NCBI GenBank assembly: GCA_030524175.1
Contig: JAUNHC010000013.1
Coordinates: 1 to 64,000, forward strand
DNA from: Eubacteriales bacterium
GTDB lineage: Bacteria; Bacillota; Clostridia; Lachnospirales; Lachnospiraceae
Direction: 5' to 3'
DNA: 64,000 bases
Under the pieces are notes generated by a model that worked only from the letters and a program-made list of their open reading frames with translations, had not been told where the DNA came from and did no database searches. Below, in pieces: positions 28,314-37,477 of this stretch (positions are counted from its first letter, which is position 1; the number at the start of each line of letters is the position of its first letter). The position numbers were made by a program, and so were the translations under genes.

Positions 28314-29605
28314 CCTACCTTCTCCTTTGCTTCCAGATAAAGATCTCCATGTTTCTGAAGGCTTTTCGTATATTTCTTCAGGTAAGCCGTTAACTCTGAC
28401 TCAGAAGCCCGGGGCATCACAGCCGCAATATCCTTATCCCGTATAACGCTTGTCTGAAGAGGAAGCCAGGAGGCATCCATCACTGCCTGACCCTGTTCTA
28501 TAAGACTATTGATCCGGGGTGCATAATCTGCACGGTCAGCCACGCCCTCCACACAGCTTAAGGAACGTTCATCATCAAGATACATCTGCAGGATTTCCGG
28601 TTCGGTCAGAAACTCCAGAAACTTCTGTGCTTCTTCAGGGTATCTGCAATCCCGGGAAATCCCCACACTGCTGTCCACCCAGAGAGTAACTTTCTGAACA
28701 TTTCCTTCCTCCACAGGGAATGGGATCATCTCCACATTTAACTCAGGATTCAGCTCCATTATATTCCGCAAAGCCCAGCTTCCCTGCATAAACATGAAAC
28801 TCTCCCCTGCTGCAAATCTCCGCATAGCTTCATCATAATCTGCATCCTCATATTCAGGATTTGTATAATCGTGAAGTTCCATCAGCTTCTCCAAAGCTCC
28901 TCTGCTGATTTCATCCTGATCAAATGAAGTCTCTCCCAGCGCAACCGCCGTCCAGAATTCCTGGAAATTGCCCCGGTAAGCACCCTCGATACACTCCCAA
29001 TTCTGATGGATCGTCCAGTCATTGCCGTCCGCAAACAGGAAGGCGGTTTTGCCCCTGTTCTGTATCTCCCCGGCTGTGTGTATCAATTCCTCATAAGTTT
29101 CAGGAATCTCCAGCCCCTCCTGTTTAAAAAGGTCCCTGTTCAAATAAATCCCCTCAAAACTCATTGCCAGCGGAACCTGGTAAATGTGCCCGTCATACCT
29201 CAGATAAGGAAGATATTCCTCCTTCACCCGCTCCATAGACACCAGACTGTCCAACGGCAGAAGATAACCTCCCATCACATATTCAAAAGACTCTACGCTC
29301 TGCAGCCCTCCAAGTTCCACAATATCCGGAAAATTTCCGTTCACCGCCGCAATCCTGAGCGTGACATCACTGTTGGTATTCATATTCTGGTATACCTCTA
29401 TCTCATCCTGGGATTCATTAAAAAGCTGAATGATCTCATCCAGAACTCCGTAAACCTCCCTCTTGCGGTTATAGAATTCCAGCCTGACCTTCTCCTTCTT
29501 CTCAGCCGACTGCTCCTGGCCGCACCCGGCAAAAACCATTCCCCCAAGAATAAGACCTCCAAATACAACCGCCCATCGTTTCCATCCAGATCCTCTCACT
29601 CCCAT
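28310..29605 (-). CDS. Second extracellular solute-binding lipoprotein, linked to the sensor kinase
   Basis: A 431-residue family 1 sugar-binding protein with N-terminal signal and lipobox VFAGC. Recognisable segments are RLEFYNRKREVYGVLDEIIQLFNESQDE, YQVPLAMSFEGIYLNRDLFKQEGLEIPETYEELIHTA and ESFMFMQGSWALRNIMEL. It is first in the operon with yesM and yesN and overlaps yesM by four bases. It shares its fold with the importer's own binding protein but is encoded with the signalling genes, so it may present the sugar to the sensor rather than to the permease (inference). Confidence 0.9.
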   Translation of the reverse strand: MGVRGSGWKRWAVVFGGLILGGMVFAGCGQEQSAEKKEKVRLEFYNRKREVYGVLDEIIQLFNESQDEIEVYQNMNTNSDVTLRIAAVNGNFPDIVELGGLQSVESFEYVMGGYLLPLDSLVSMERVKEEYLPYLRYDGHIYQVPLAMSFEGIYLNRDLFKQEGLEIPETYEELIHTAGEIQNRGKTAFLFADGNDWTIHQNWECIEGAYRGNFQEFWTAVALGETSFDQDEISRGALEKLMELHDYTNPEYEDADYDEAMRRFAAGESFMFMQGSWALRNIMELNPELNVEMIPFPVEEGNVQKVTLWVDSSVGISRDCRYPEEAQKFLEFLTEPEILQMYLDDERSLSCVEGVADRADYAPRINSLIEQGQAVMDASWLPLQTSVIRDKDIAAVMPRASESELTAYLKKYTKSLQKHGDLYLEAKEKVG

Positions 29606-29966
29606 CCCCCTTCTCTGCCTCCTTCAACATCTCCACTGTCCCTCATTCTACCACTTTCCTCCCAAAAATCAAGAACTCCCCGGGTATCCCGCGGCTTTCC
29701 CTGCTCTATGTTTTCATCCTTCCTTGCAAGAATAGTCAGTAACCTACCTGGCTGTTTACAACCTTCCCCTTTCTCCTTCCCGAAATTTTGCCTGCCTTCT
29801 TATTGAATTTCTCATCAATCCACAAATATATTCATATATTATAAGAATATTCTCCGTCATTCTCTTTCTCAAGACGATATTTTCCAAATTCAATATTTTT
29901 TCGTGTCAAATCTCTCAATTATATTTATGCAATCCACAAAAAATCCGCCACTTTTTTCTTTGGTTT

Positions 29967-29984
29967 TTGTTAATATTTTATCAA
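29967..29984 (+). promoter_or_regulatory. Rex-type operator upstream of adhE
   Basis: TTGTTAATATTTTATCAA has the two inverted half-sites TTGTTAA and TTATCAA spaced by four bases, the layout of the redox repressor Rex (NADH/NAD+ sensor). A weaker similar site, TTGATAAATTTTTAACGT, lies at 30036-30053 after the promoter. Confidence 0.72.
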
Positions 29985-29991
29985 AATTAAG

Positions 29992-30021
29992 ATTGACAAT
30001 CTATTGTCAATGTCATATAAT
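29992..30021 (+). promoter_or_regulatory. adhE promoter with overlapping perfect dyad
   Basis: TTGACA (29993-29998), 17 bases, TATAAT (30016-30021): a near-perfect sigma-A promoter. A perfect 9+9 inverted repeat, ATTGACAAT-CT-ATTGTCAAT (29992-30011), covers the -35 box and could bind a second repressor. Confidence 0.88.
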
Positions 30022-30123
30022 AACCTCAACAGGGATTGATAAATTTTTAACGTTAACGAATTAACGACATTGATCACCCCATAAAAAGGAAAATCATAGA
30101 AAAAGAAAACAGGAGGATTCCAA

Positions 30124-32742
30124 ATGGCAAAGAAAGACATCATCATCCCAACCATCGTTGATACGCCGGAAGCTTTGGAAGCAAAAATGGCAGCGATGAA
30201 AGAGGCTCAGAAAGCTTTCGCAACCTTCACCCAGGAGCAGGTGGATAAAATCTTTAAGGCTGCCGCTACTGCTGCCGACAAGATGCGTATCCCGCTTGCC
30301 AAAATGGCTGTAGAAGAAACAGGAATGGGTATCGTAGAAGACAAAGTGATCAAAAACCACTATGCATCCGAGTACATCTACAATGCTTATAAAGATACAA
30401 AGACCTGCGGTGTCATCGAGGAAGACACTACCTACGGCATCAAGAAAATTGCTGAGCCCATCGGCCTGATCGCCGCTGTCATCCCCACCACCAACCCCAC
30501 TTCCACAGCAATCTTTAAGACCTTGATTGCTTTGAAGACAAGAAATGCCATCATCATCAGCCCTCATCCCCGTGCAAAGAAATGTACCATTGAGGCTGCA
30601 AAGGTTGTTCTGGATGCTGCTGTGAAGGCAGGCGCTCCGGAAGGCATTATCGGATGGATCGATGTTCCCAGCCTTGAACTTACCAATATGGTAATGAAGG
30701 ATGCTGACATTATCCTGGCTACAGGCGGCCCTGGAATGGTTAAGGCTGCTTATTCCTCAGGGAAACCTGCCCTTGGAGTCGGTGCCGGAAACACTCCTGT
30801 GATCATTGACGACACTGCTGATGTCCGTCTTGCAGTAAACTCTATCATCCATTCCAAAACCTTTGACAATGGTATGATCTGTGCTTCCGAACAGTCCGTA
30901 ACTGTCCTGGAAGGTATTTATAAAGAAGTTAAGAAAGAATTTGAATACAGAGGCTGCTACTTCCTGAAAAAGGATGAGATTGAAAAGGTTAGAAAGACTA
31001 TCATTATCAACGGCGCCCTCAATGCCAAAATCGTAGGACAGAAAGCTTCTGCCATTGCTTCCATGGCCGGTGTAACTGTACCGGAGGAAACAAAGATCCT
31101 GATCGGCGAAGTTGAGTCCGTGGATATCAGCGAAGAATTTGCACATGAGAAACTTTCCCCTGTACTGGCTATGTACAAGGCCAAAACTTTTGACGAGGCA
31201 ATTGCAAAGGCTGAACAGCTTGTTGCAGACGGCGGCTACGGCCACACTTCCTCTCTCTACATCAACACAAATGAGCAGGAAAAAATGGCAAAACATGCAG
31301 CGGCTATGAAAACCTGCCGTATTCTTGTAAACACCCCGTCCTCTCAGGGAGGAATCGGCGACTTATACAACTTTAAATTAGTTCCATCCCTTACCTTAGG
31401 CTGCGGTTCCTGGGGCGGAAACTCCGTTTCCGAGAACGTTGGAGTGAAACATTTGATCAACATCAAGACCGTTGCTGAAAGGAGAGAAAATATGCTCTGG
31501 ATGAGAACACCGGAAAAAGTTTACTTTAAGAAAGGCTGTATGCCCGTTGCACTGGATGAGCTTGGCACAATCATGGGCAAAAAACGCTGCTTCATCGTAA
31601 CTGACTCTTTCCTTTACAAAAACGGCTACACAAAGAAAATCGAAGAAAAACTGGACCAGATGGGAATTGTACACACCTGCTTCTCTGATGTAGAGCCAGA
31701 CCCATCCTTAGCTTCTGCAAGAGCAGGCGCTGCCGCAATGCGTGCTTTTGAGCCTGACTGCATCATCGCCCTGGGCGGCGGTTCCGCAATGGATGCCGGC
31801 AAAATCATGTGGGTGCTTTATGAAAATCCGGATGCAGATTTCGATGATATGGCTATGGATTTCATGGATATCAGAAAAAGAATCTATACCTTCCCGAAAA
31901 TGGGCAAAAAAGCTTATTTCGTAGCTATCCCCACATCTTCCGGTACAGGGTCTGAGGTAACGCCTTTCGCCATTATCACAGACAAAGAGACAGGTATCAA
32001 ATGGCCTCTGGCTGATTATGAGCTGATGCCGAACATGGCTATTGTAGACACTGACAATATGATGAGCGCACCAAAAGGACTGACCTGCGCTTCCGGTATC
32101 GATGTTATGACCCATGCGATCGAGGCTTACGTTTCCGTCATGGCTTCTGATTACACAGACAGCCTTGCACTGAAGGCGATCAAGCTTGTATTTGACTACC
32201 TGCCCCGTGCATACAAGGACGGCAATGATGTGGAGGCAAGGGACCATATGGCAAACGCGTCCTGCATGGCCGGTATGGCTTTCGCAAACGCATTCCTGGG
32301 AATCAACCACTCCCTGGCTCATAAGCTTGGCGCTTTCCACCATATTCCTCACGGTATCGCAAACGCTCTGGTTCTTTTAGATGTTATGCGTTATAATAGT
32401 GTTGAGGTACCTACAAAGATGGGCACCTTCCCACAGTACCAGTATCCGCACACACTGGCACGCTACGCAGAAATCGGCCGTTTCGTAGGTCTTTCCGGAA
32501 AGGATGACCAGGAAGTATTTGAGAAGCTTCTTGCGAAACTGGATGATTTGATGAGAACCATTGAAATCAAGCCAACCGTTAAGGATTACAATGTAGATGA
32601 GAAATATTTCCTGGAAACTCTTGATGATATGGTAGAGCAGGCCTTTAATGACCAGTGTACCGGAGCCAACCCGAGATACCCGTTAATGTCCGAGCTGAAG
32701 GAACTGTATCTGAAGGCTTACTATGGAAAAGAAGCGAAATAA
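30124..32742 (+). CDS. adhE: Bifunctional acetaldehyde-CoA / alcohol dehydrogenase
   Basis: Reduces acetyl-CoA to ethanol in two NADH-dependent steps, regenerating NAD+ in fermentation; forms spirosome filaments. The 872 residues comprise an aldehyde dehydrogenase half (IPTTNPTSTAIFKTL, catalytic Cys in NGMICASEQS) and an iron-dependent alcohol dehydrogenase half (GGGSAMDAGKIMW, SSGTGSEVTPFAI, metal-binding HSLAHKLGAFHHIPHG). AGGAGG precedes the ATG. The promoter carries a Rex-type operator, fitting redox control. Confidence 0.98.
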   Translation: MAKKDIIIPTIVDTPEALEAKMAAMKEAQKAFATFTQEQVDKIFKAAATAADKMRIPLAKMAVEETGMGIVEDKVIKNHYASEYIYNAYKDTKTCGVIEEDTTYGIKKIAEPIGLIAAVIPTTNPTSTAIFKTLIALKTRNAIIISPHPRAKKCTIEAAKVVLDAAVKAGAPEGIIGWIDVPSLELTNMVMKDADIILATGGPGMVKAAYSSGKPALGVGAGNTPVIIDDTADVRLAVNSIIHSKTFDNGMICASEQSVTVLEGIYKEVKKEFEYRGCYFLKKDEIEKVRKTIIINGALNAKIVGQKASAIASMAGVTVPEETKILIGEVESVDISEEFAHEKLSPVLAMYKAKTFDEAIAKAEQLVADGGYGHTSSLYINTNEQEKMAKHAAAMKTCRILVNTPSSQGGIGDLYNFKLVPSLTLGCGSWGGNSVSENVGVKHLINIKTVAERRENMLWMRTPEKVYFKKGCMPVALDELGTIMGKKRCFIVTDSFLYKNGYTKKIEEKLDQMGIVHTCFSDVEPDPSLASARAGAAAMRAFEPDCIIALGGGSAMDAGKIMWVLYENPDADFDDMAMDFMDIRKRIYTFPKMGKKAYFVAIPTSSGTGSEVTPFAIITDKETGIKWPLADYELMPNMAIVDTDNMMSAPKGLTCASGIDVMTHAIEAYVSVMASDYTDSLALKAIKLVFDYLPRAYKDGNDVEARDHMANASCMAGMAFANAFLGINHSLAHKLGAFHHIPHGIANALVLLDVMRYNSVEVPTKMGTFPQYQYPHTLARYAEIGRFVGLSGKDDQEVFEKLLAKLDDLMRTIEIKPTVKDYNVDEKYFLETLDDMVEQAFNDQCTGANPRYPLMSELKELYLKAYYGKEAK

Positions 32743-32763
32743 GGGGAAAGGAAGGGAGTTACT

Positions 32764-33522
32764 ATGAATTTAAAAAATAAGAAAGTATTTTTGACCCGTC
32801 CGTATAAAGTAGTTTACAAAGATGGTGACCGTATCGTCAAGGTTTTCACCAAAGAACACGGTAAAGCGAATGTATTTAATGAAGCACTGTGTCAGGCCCG
32901 CGTGGAGGAAACCGGCCTGACGATCCCCAAGGTGCTGGAGGTGAGCGAGATTGACGGAGAATGGGCCATCGCCATTGAGTATATCGAAGGCAAGACTCTG
33001 GAATCTATGATGAAGGAAGATCCTGCAAACCTGGAGAAATACATGGAACAATTCGTAGATCTGCAGCTTTCCATGCATGCCAAGAAGGCTCCCCGTCTTA
33101 CTCTCCAGAAGGATAAATTTGCACGTAAGGTAAGCAGCCTTAAAGATACCATAGATGCAACCACACGCTATGAGCTGTGCACACGCCTGGATTCCATGCC
33201 AAACCACACAAAGCTGTGCCACGGCGACTTTAATCCAAGCAATGTTATCGCGGCTGAAGACGGCACCATGTACATCGTGGACTGGGCTCATGCCACACAG
33301 GGAAATGCCAGCGGAGATGCTGCCATTACATACCTGGAATTTGCCCTGAAGGATCAGAAGACAGCAGACTTATATCTTGACCTCTTCTGTAAAAAGAGCG
33401 ACACGGCAAAGCAGTACGTTCAGAAATGGCTCCCCATCGCTGCTGCCGCCCAGCTCACAAAAGGCATTGAGGAAGAAAAAGACTTCCTCATGCGCTGGAT
33501 CGATATCATTGATTTCCAGTAA
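32764..33522 (+). CDS. Aminoglycoside phosphotransferase-family kinase-like protein
   Basis: A 252-residue protein of the APH/choline kinase superfamily. Visible are the catalytic loop LCHGDFNPSNVI and the metal-binding IVDWAHAT, with an N-terminal nucleotide-binding lobe (VYKDGDRIVKVFTKEH...EYIEGKTL). It starts 22 bases after the adhE stop and shares its terminator, so it is co-transcribed with adhE. The substrate is unknown; antibiotic resistance is unlikely given the context, and a metabolite kinase is more plausible. Confidence 0.82.
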   Translation: MNLKNKKVFLTRPYKVVYKDGDRIVKVFTKEHGKANVFNEALCQARVEETGLTIPKVLEVSEIDGEWAIAIEYIEGKTLESMMKEDPANLEKYMEQFVDLQLSMHAKKAPRLTLQKDKFARKVSSLKDTIDATTRYELCTRLDSMPNHTKLCHGDFNPSNVIAAEDGTMYIVDWAHATQGNASGDAAITYLEFALKDQKTADLYLDLFCKKSDTAKQYVQKWLPIAAAAQLTKGIEEEKDFLMRWIDIIDFQ

Positions 33523-33599
33523 GATCCAAACAAAATGTCAGCCACATGCGGACGCCTGTTCCGTTCAGAATTAGTATAAAATCAATAAATTCCGTAGAT

Positions 33600-33645
33600 A
33601 TATGCGTGAAGAAGAAAATTATCTTCTTCACGTATATTTTTGTGC
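33600..33645 (+). terminator. Terminator of the adhE operon
   Basis: CGTGAAGAAGA (33605-33615) and TCTTCTTCACG (33622-33632) form a perfect 11-bp stem, followed by TATATTTTTG. Confidence 0.9.
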
Positions 33646-33685
33646 ATCATTCACGAAATAACTCTACTTTTTTCCTATCCTTTTA

Positions 33686-33714
33686 TTGACAATTTTCGTC
33701 AAAAATCATACCAT
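33686..33714 (+). promoter_or_regulatory. Promoter of the LytTR-PAS gene
   Basis: TTGACA (33686-33691), 17 bases, TACCAT (33709-33714). TTGAC...GTCAA (33686-33702) makes a dyad over the -35 similar to, but looser than, that at adhE. Confidence 0.6.
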
Positions 33715-33758
33715 ATAAAAGTAGTAAGATTTATACAAATTTAAGAACAGGTAATGAT

Positions 33759-34619
33759 ATGAAAGAAACTATAAAATTATTGATAAACCGCAAGTGGGAA
33801 ACAATTCCCACAAAAAATATATTGTATATAACCATTTCTGACAAGTTAAGCTTTTTACATTTAAGAGATAACATCACTCTCAATCTCTTTATCACACTTT
33901 CTGAATTGGAGCAGGAGCTTCCCCGTTCGGAATTTGTCCGTGTGAGCCGGAATTGTATTGTCAATTACCATTCCATTACCTCTGTCCATGACTCTCATAT
34001 TTCCTTATGCAACGGCGAGAGTCTTCCCTACAGCAAACGCCGGGAGAAATCAATTCTGGACGGATATCAAAAATTTCTTCAGCAAAAATATTTCCTCAAT
34101 GTACCAGATACCATCCGACAGCCAATTGATTTTGCTGAGCAGTACAAAGGGTTCGACAGCATTCCTTTTGCTTTTGCAGTTATTGAAATGGTGACGGATC
34201 ATAATGGTGAATGTGTTGATTTCATTTTTCGTTATGCCAATGAAGCAATGGCCCACCTTGAGGACGTCCCGCTGGAAAAGCTTACCGGACACTCATTCCT
34301 ATCCATTTTCAAGAATATACAAAAAAAATGGCTGGCTGTGTATCAGGAGGTTGCCTTTGAAGGGAAACACCTGGAGATTGTTGATTTCCGCGCAGAAATC
34401 AATAAAACTCTCCGCGTTTTATGTTTCCAGCCATTCCATGGCTTCTGCGCCTGCCTCATCACTGATGTAACAGGAAAACCCGATGATAAAAACAGCAGTT
34501 TCATCTGTCCCCGCAAGTTTACGGACACAGACACCTGCCAACGGTTTTTGCCCCTCCTAAATGGGCTTTCATCACAACAGCTTGACACACTTGAACAGTT
34601 TCTTGCTTCTATCAGCTGA
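33759..34619 (+). CDS. LytTR DNA-binding domain protein with C-terminal PAS-like domain
   Basis: A 286-residue regulator. Residues 1-105 are a LytTR DNA-binding domain (IPTKNILYITISDKLSFLHLRDN...FVRVSRNCIVNYHSIT...LPYSKRREKSIL). Residues about 130-245 look like a PAS domain (FAFAVIEMVTDHNGECVDFIFRYANEAMAHL...LTGHSFLSIF). Most LytTR regulators have the DNA-binding domain last and a receiver first; here the order is reversed and no receiver is present, so it is a one-component sensor. AGGTAA precedes the ATG. Convergent with the aminotransferase gene. Confidence 0.85.
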   Translation: MKETIKLLINRKWETIPTKNILYITISDKLSFLHLRDNITLNLFITLSELEQELPRSEFVRVSRNCIVNYHSITSVHDSHISLCNGESLPYSKRREKSILDGYQKFLQQKYFLNVPDTIRQPIDFAEQYKGFDSIPFAFAVIEMVTDHNGECVDFIFRYANEAMAHLEDVPLEKLTGHSFLSIFKNIQKKWLAVYQEVAFEGKHLEIVDFRAEINKTLRVLCFQPFHGFCACLITDVTGKPDDKNSSFICPRKFTDTDTCQRFLPLLNGLSSQQLDTLEQFLASIS

Positions 34620-34621
34620 TC

Positions 34622-34664
34622 AAAAAGGACCTCTGCATCCACTCACGTGCATAACAGAGGTCCT
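34622..34664 (-). terminator. Terminator of the ior operon
   Basis: AGGACCTCTG (34626-34635) pairs with CAGAGGTCCT (34655-34664); the T-run TTTTTG is on the minus strand, so it ends the ior operon and may partly stop the LytTR transcript. Confidence 0.82.
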
Positions 34665-34668
34665 ATCA

Positions 34669-34697
34669 TAACGGCTCAGGCAGTCCTGAACTGTTAC
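34669..34697. repeat. Dispersed GTAACWGTTCAGG hairpin repeat, copy 1
   Basis: TAACGGCTCAGG / CCTGAACTGTTA arms around CAGT. Related hairpins occur at 41640-41671, 58697-58724 and 60502-60525, all between genes. Confidence 0.6.
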
Positions 34698-34710
34698 GTC
34701 TGATTACATC

Positions 34711-35898
34711 TTACAGATCATATTCTGCTGCCAGTTTCTTAAATTCAGGCAGAGAATTGATAATTGTCTCGTAGGAAACACAGTAAGCCAGTCTCACATA
34801 GCCGGGGCAGGCGAAGGAGCTTCCCGGAACCATGAGGATATTATACTTCTTTCCGGCTTCACAGAACGCTTTCTCGTCAGCCACAGGAGATTTCACGAAA
34901 AGATAGAAGGCGCCCTGGGGCTTAATGCATTCAAATCCACACTCTTTAAGACCCTGATACAGAGCCAGACGGTTCTTGTCATAGGCAGCTACATCCACCT
35001 CTGCATCCACACATTTTCCGATTACTTTCTGCATCAGTGACGGGGCATTTACGCTGCCCAGGATACGGTTGGCAATGGAAGCCGCTGTGATGACAGTCTC
35101 ACTGTCCTCCAGTTCATCCGGGATCACCAGGTATCCGATACGCTCTCCCGGAAGGGAAAGTGATTTACTGTAGGAATAGCCTACCACTGTATTCTTGTAA
35201 TATTTTGTCAGATATGGCACCTCTGTTCCATCGTAAGCCAGTTCTCTGTAGGGTTCGTCGGAGATCAGGTAAATTACGCTTCCGAACTCCTGCTGTTTCT
35301 TCTCCAGAATAGATGCAAGCTTCTTGATGGTTTCCTCAGAATAAACCACTCCTGTGGGATTGTGGGGTGTATTTACAATCACTGCTCTTGTATTGGCTGT
35401 AATCTTTTCCTCCAGTTCCTCCAGATTAGGCTGGAAGGTGGATGTGTCAGGAGCGATCTCTACCAGCTTGCCGTCATAATTTTTTACATATGCGCCGTAT
35501 TCAAGGAAATACGGTGCGAATACAATGACTTCCTCGCCGGGATTTACAACTGTCTTTAAGATTACATTCAGTCCGCTTGCAGCACCAACCGTCATGATCA
35601 GATTCCTGGCGGAAAAGGAAGTACCGAAACGGCGGTTCAATGATTCTGCAATTGTCTCACGGACATCCTCAAATCCTGCATTATTCATATATCCGTGGAT
35701 CACAGTTGGTTCTTCTTCATTCACAAGGTCGATAATGGCCTGGCGCACGCAGTCCGGCGCCGGAACACTGGGATTTCCCAGACTGAAATCAAATACTTTA
35801 TCTGCGCCGTATTTGGCACGAAGACGGTTTCCCTCCTCAAACATCATACGGATAGCAGAATTATTTTGTACAAATGGTTTCATCTTTTCTGATATCAT
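34711..35898 (-). CDS. Class I/II pyridoxal phosphate-dependent aminotransferase
   Basis: A 395-residue fold-type I aminotransferase of the AspB-like branch. Landmarks: DFSLGNPSVPAP, NTPHNPTGVVYS, ISDEPYRELAYD, the PLP-lysine segment GYSYSKSLSLPGERIGYL and the carboxylate-binding Arg in YVRLAYCVS. It is last in the iorA-iorB-symporter operon, so it probably converts aromatic amino acids to the arylpyruvates that IorAB oxidises. Exact specificity cannot be read from sequence. Confidence 0.92.
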   Translation of the reverse strand: MISEKMKPFVQNNSAIRMMFEEGNRLRAKYGADKVFDFSLGNPSVPAPDCVRQAIIDLVNEEEPTVIHGYMNNAGFEDVRETIAESLNRRFGTSFSARNLIMTVGAASGLNVILKTVVNPGEEVIVFAPYFLEYGAYVKNYDGKLVEIAPDTSTFQPNLEELEEKITANTRAVIVNTPHNPTGVVYSEETIKKLASILEKKQQEFGSVIYLISDEPYRELAYDGTEVPYLTKYYKNTVVGYSYSKSLSLPGERIGYLVIPDELEDSETVITAASIANRILGSVNAPSLMQKVIGKCVDAEVDVAAYDKNRLALYQGLKECGFECIKPQGAFYLFVKSPVADEKAFCEAGKKYNILMVPGSSFACPGYVRLAYCVSYETIINSLPEFKKLAAEYDL

Positions 35899-35953
35899 AT
35901 TCTTCTCTCCTTTTCTGCCTCACATGAAATCTATAACAGGCTGACCCGCCTGT

Positions 35954-37426
35954 CTATTTATGCCTTCTCTTCTTTCCTCCGAAGACAAACCAGCTGATGA
36001 GGGCAAGCACAAGCAAGCCTACGGCCATCCAGGCTGTGAGCACAAGGGGCCCTCTCTTGCTGAACATATCATAATAACCTTTCAGATAAATGATAACAAT
36101 AACCGCCGGAATCACGAACAGCATATACGGACGCACGCCACGGGGGAATTTTAATCCTGCACCGGTATTGACTTCCTTCAGGAAACCGTCCCAGCCCCAG
36201 CCGTAACGTGACACACAGAACAACACATATACCACAGATCCAAGAGGCAGGATATTATTAGATACAATAAAATCTTCCAAATCCATAATATTAGTCCCTT
36301 GTCCAAAGGGCTGGATCCCTGAAAGGACATTGAAGCCAAGCACAGCCGGAAGGGAAAGCACAATGATAAGGATCAGATTCACGATCACTGCCTTTTTCCG
36401 TCCCCATCCCCACAAATCCATGGCATAGGATAAAATATTCTCAAACACAGCTGTCACGGTTGACAATGCCGCAAAAGACATAAACAGGAAAAACAGGGTT
36501 CCCCACATTCTTCCTCCTGCCATCTGATTAAACACATTAGGCAGTGTAATAAATATAAGTCCCGGCCCTGCTCCCGGCTCAACACCGAAGGAAAAGCACG
36601 CCGGTATAATGATCAATCCCGCCATCAGAGCCACAAAGGTATCCAGAATCGTAATATGCACGGATTCTCCCAGCAGAGAATGGTCCTTTCCAAGATAGCT
36701 GCCGAAGATTGTCATGGAACCTGCGCCGATACTCAAAGTAAAAAATGCCTGGGACATAGCGCCGAATATAACATTGCCCAAGCCAGCCTCACGGATAGAG
36801 TCCAGGTTAGGAACAAGATAGAACTTCACACCCTCCATGGCCCCGTCCAAAGTCAGCGAATGGACCGCAAGGATGACGATCAGCCCCAGGAGACATATCA
36901 TCATAAATTTAGTGATACGCTCAAGACCTTTCTGCACCCCCAGGGAACAAATGCCGAAGGAGAGCACCACCACCAGCACCATCCAGAAAGTCATAACCCC
37001 AGGCGATGCCTGCAGGCCGGAAAAATAGTCCGCAACCCCCTGGGTATCCCTTCCAGAGAGACTTCCTGTGGCTGTAGCCACACCGTAATACATCATCCAG
37101 CCAGCCACCATGGTATAAAACATCATGAGAACATAGTTGGAAACCATGCTCATATAGCTGAAATTATGAAAGTTAGCCCCTTTTGGTTCCAGGGTATGAA
37201 ATGCTTTTGCCGTACTTTTCCTGCTGGCACGGCCCACCGCAAATTCGCACACTAAAATAGGCAGTCCCAAAACAACCAGGAATACCAGGTATATTAAGAT
37301 AAATGCAGCTCCCCCGAATTTACCTGCCATGTAAGGGAATTTCCAGACATTGCCAAGTCCAATGGCACATCCTGCTGATACCAGGATGAATCCAAGGCGT
37401 GAGCCGAACTTCTCGCGTTCTTTCAA
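35954..37426 (-). CDS. Sodium-dependent amino acid symporter, NSS/SNF family
   Basis: A 490-residue neurotransmitter:sodium symporter homologue with 12 membrane segments. The first helix carries the Na+/substrate motif SRLGFILVSAGCAIGLGNVWKFPY; GYYDMFSKRG is near the C-terminus. Bacterial relatives carry Trp, Tyr or Leu. Placed between IorB and an aminotransferase, it most likely imports an aromatic or branched amino acid with Na+. The window also encodes a Na+-type V-ATPase. Confidence 0.93.
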   Translation of the reverse strand: MKEREKFGSRLGFILVSAGCAIGLGNVWKFPYMAGKFGGAAFILIYLVFLVVLGLPILVCEFAVGRASRKSTAKAFHTLEPKGANFHNFSYMSMVSNYVLMMFYTMVAGWMMYYGVATATGSLSGRDTQGVADYFSGLQASPGVMTFWMVLVVVLSFGICSLGVQKGLERITKFMMICLLGLIVILAVHSLTLDGAMEGVKFYLVPNLDSIREAGLGNVIFGAMSQAFFTLSIGAGSMTIFGSYLGKDHSLLGESVHITILDTFVALMAGLIIIPACFSFGVEPGAGPGLIFITLPNVFNQMAGGRMWGTLFFLFMSFAALSTVTAVFENILSYAMDLWGWGRKKAVIVNLILIIVLSLPAVLGFNVLSGIQPFGQGTNIMDLEDFIVSNNILPLGSVVYVLFCVSRYGWGWDGFLKEVNTGAGLKFPRGVRPYMLFVIPAVIVIIYLKGYYDMFSKRGPLVLTAWMAVGLLVLALISWFVFGGKKRRHK

Positions 37427-37477
37427 ATATTATCTCCTTTCCATTGCAAAACGCGGGAAAAAGCGGAGCCGCCGCCA

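Larger units (their letters stand above)
29606..30123. other. 518-bp divergent intergenic region before adhE
   Basis: The adhE-proximal third holds the Rex-type operator, promoter and inverted repeats listed separately. The rest (29606-29960) is AT-rich with several ATATT palindromes and no open frame; the promoter of the binding protein-yesMN operon must lie here, perhaps at a TATAAT around 29838-29843 on the minus strand, but no matching -35 is visible. Confidence 0.5.
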
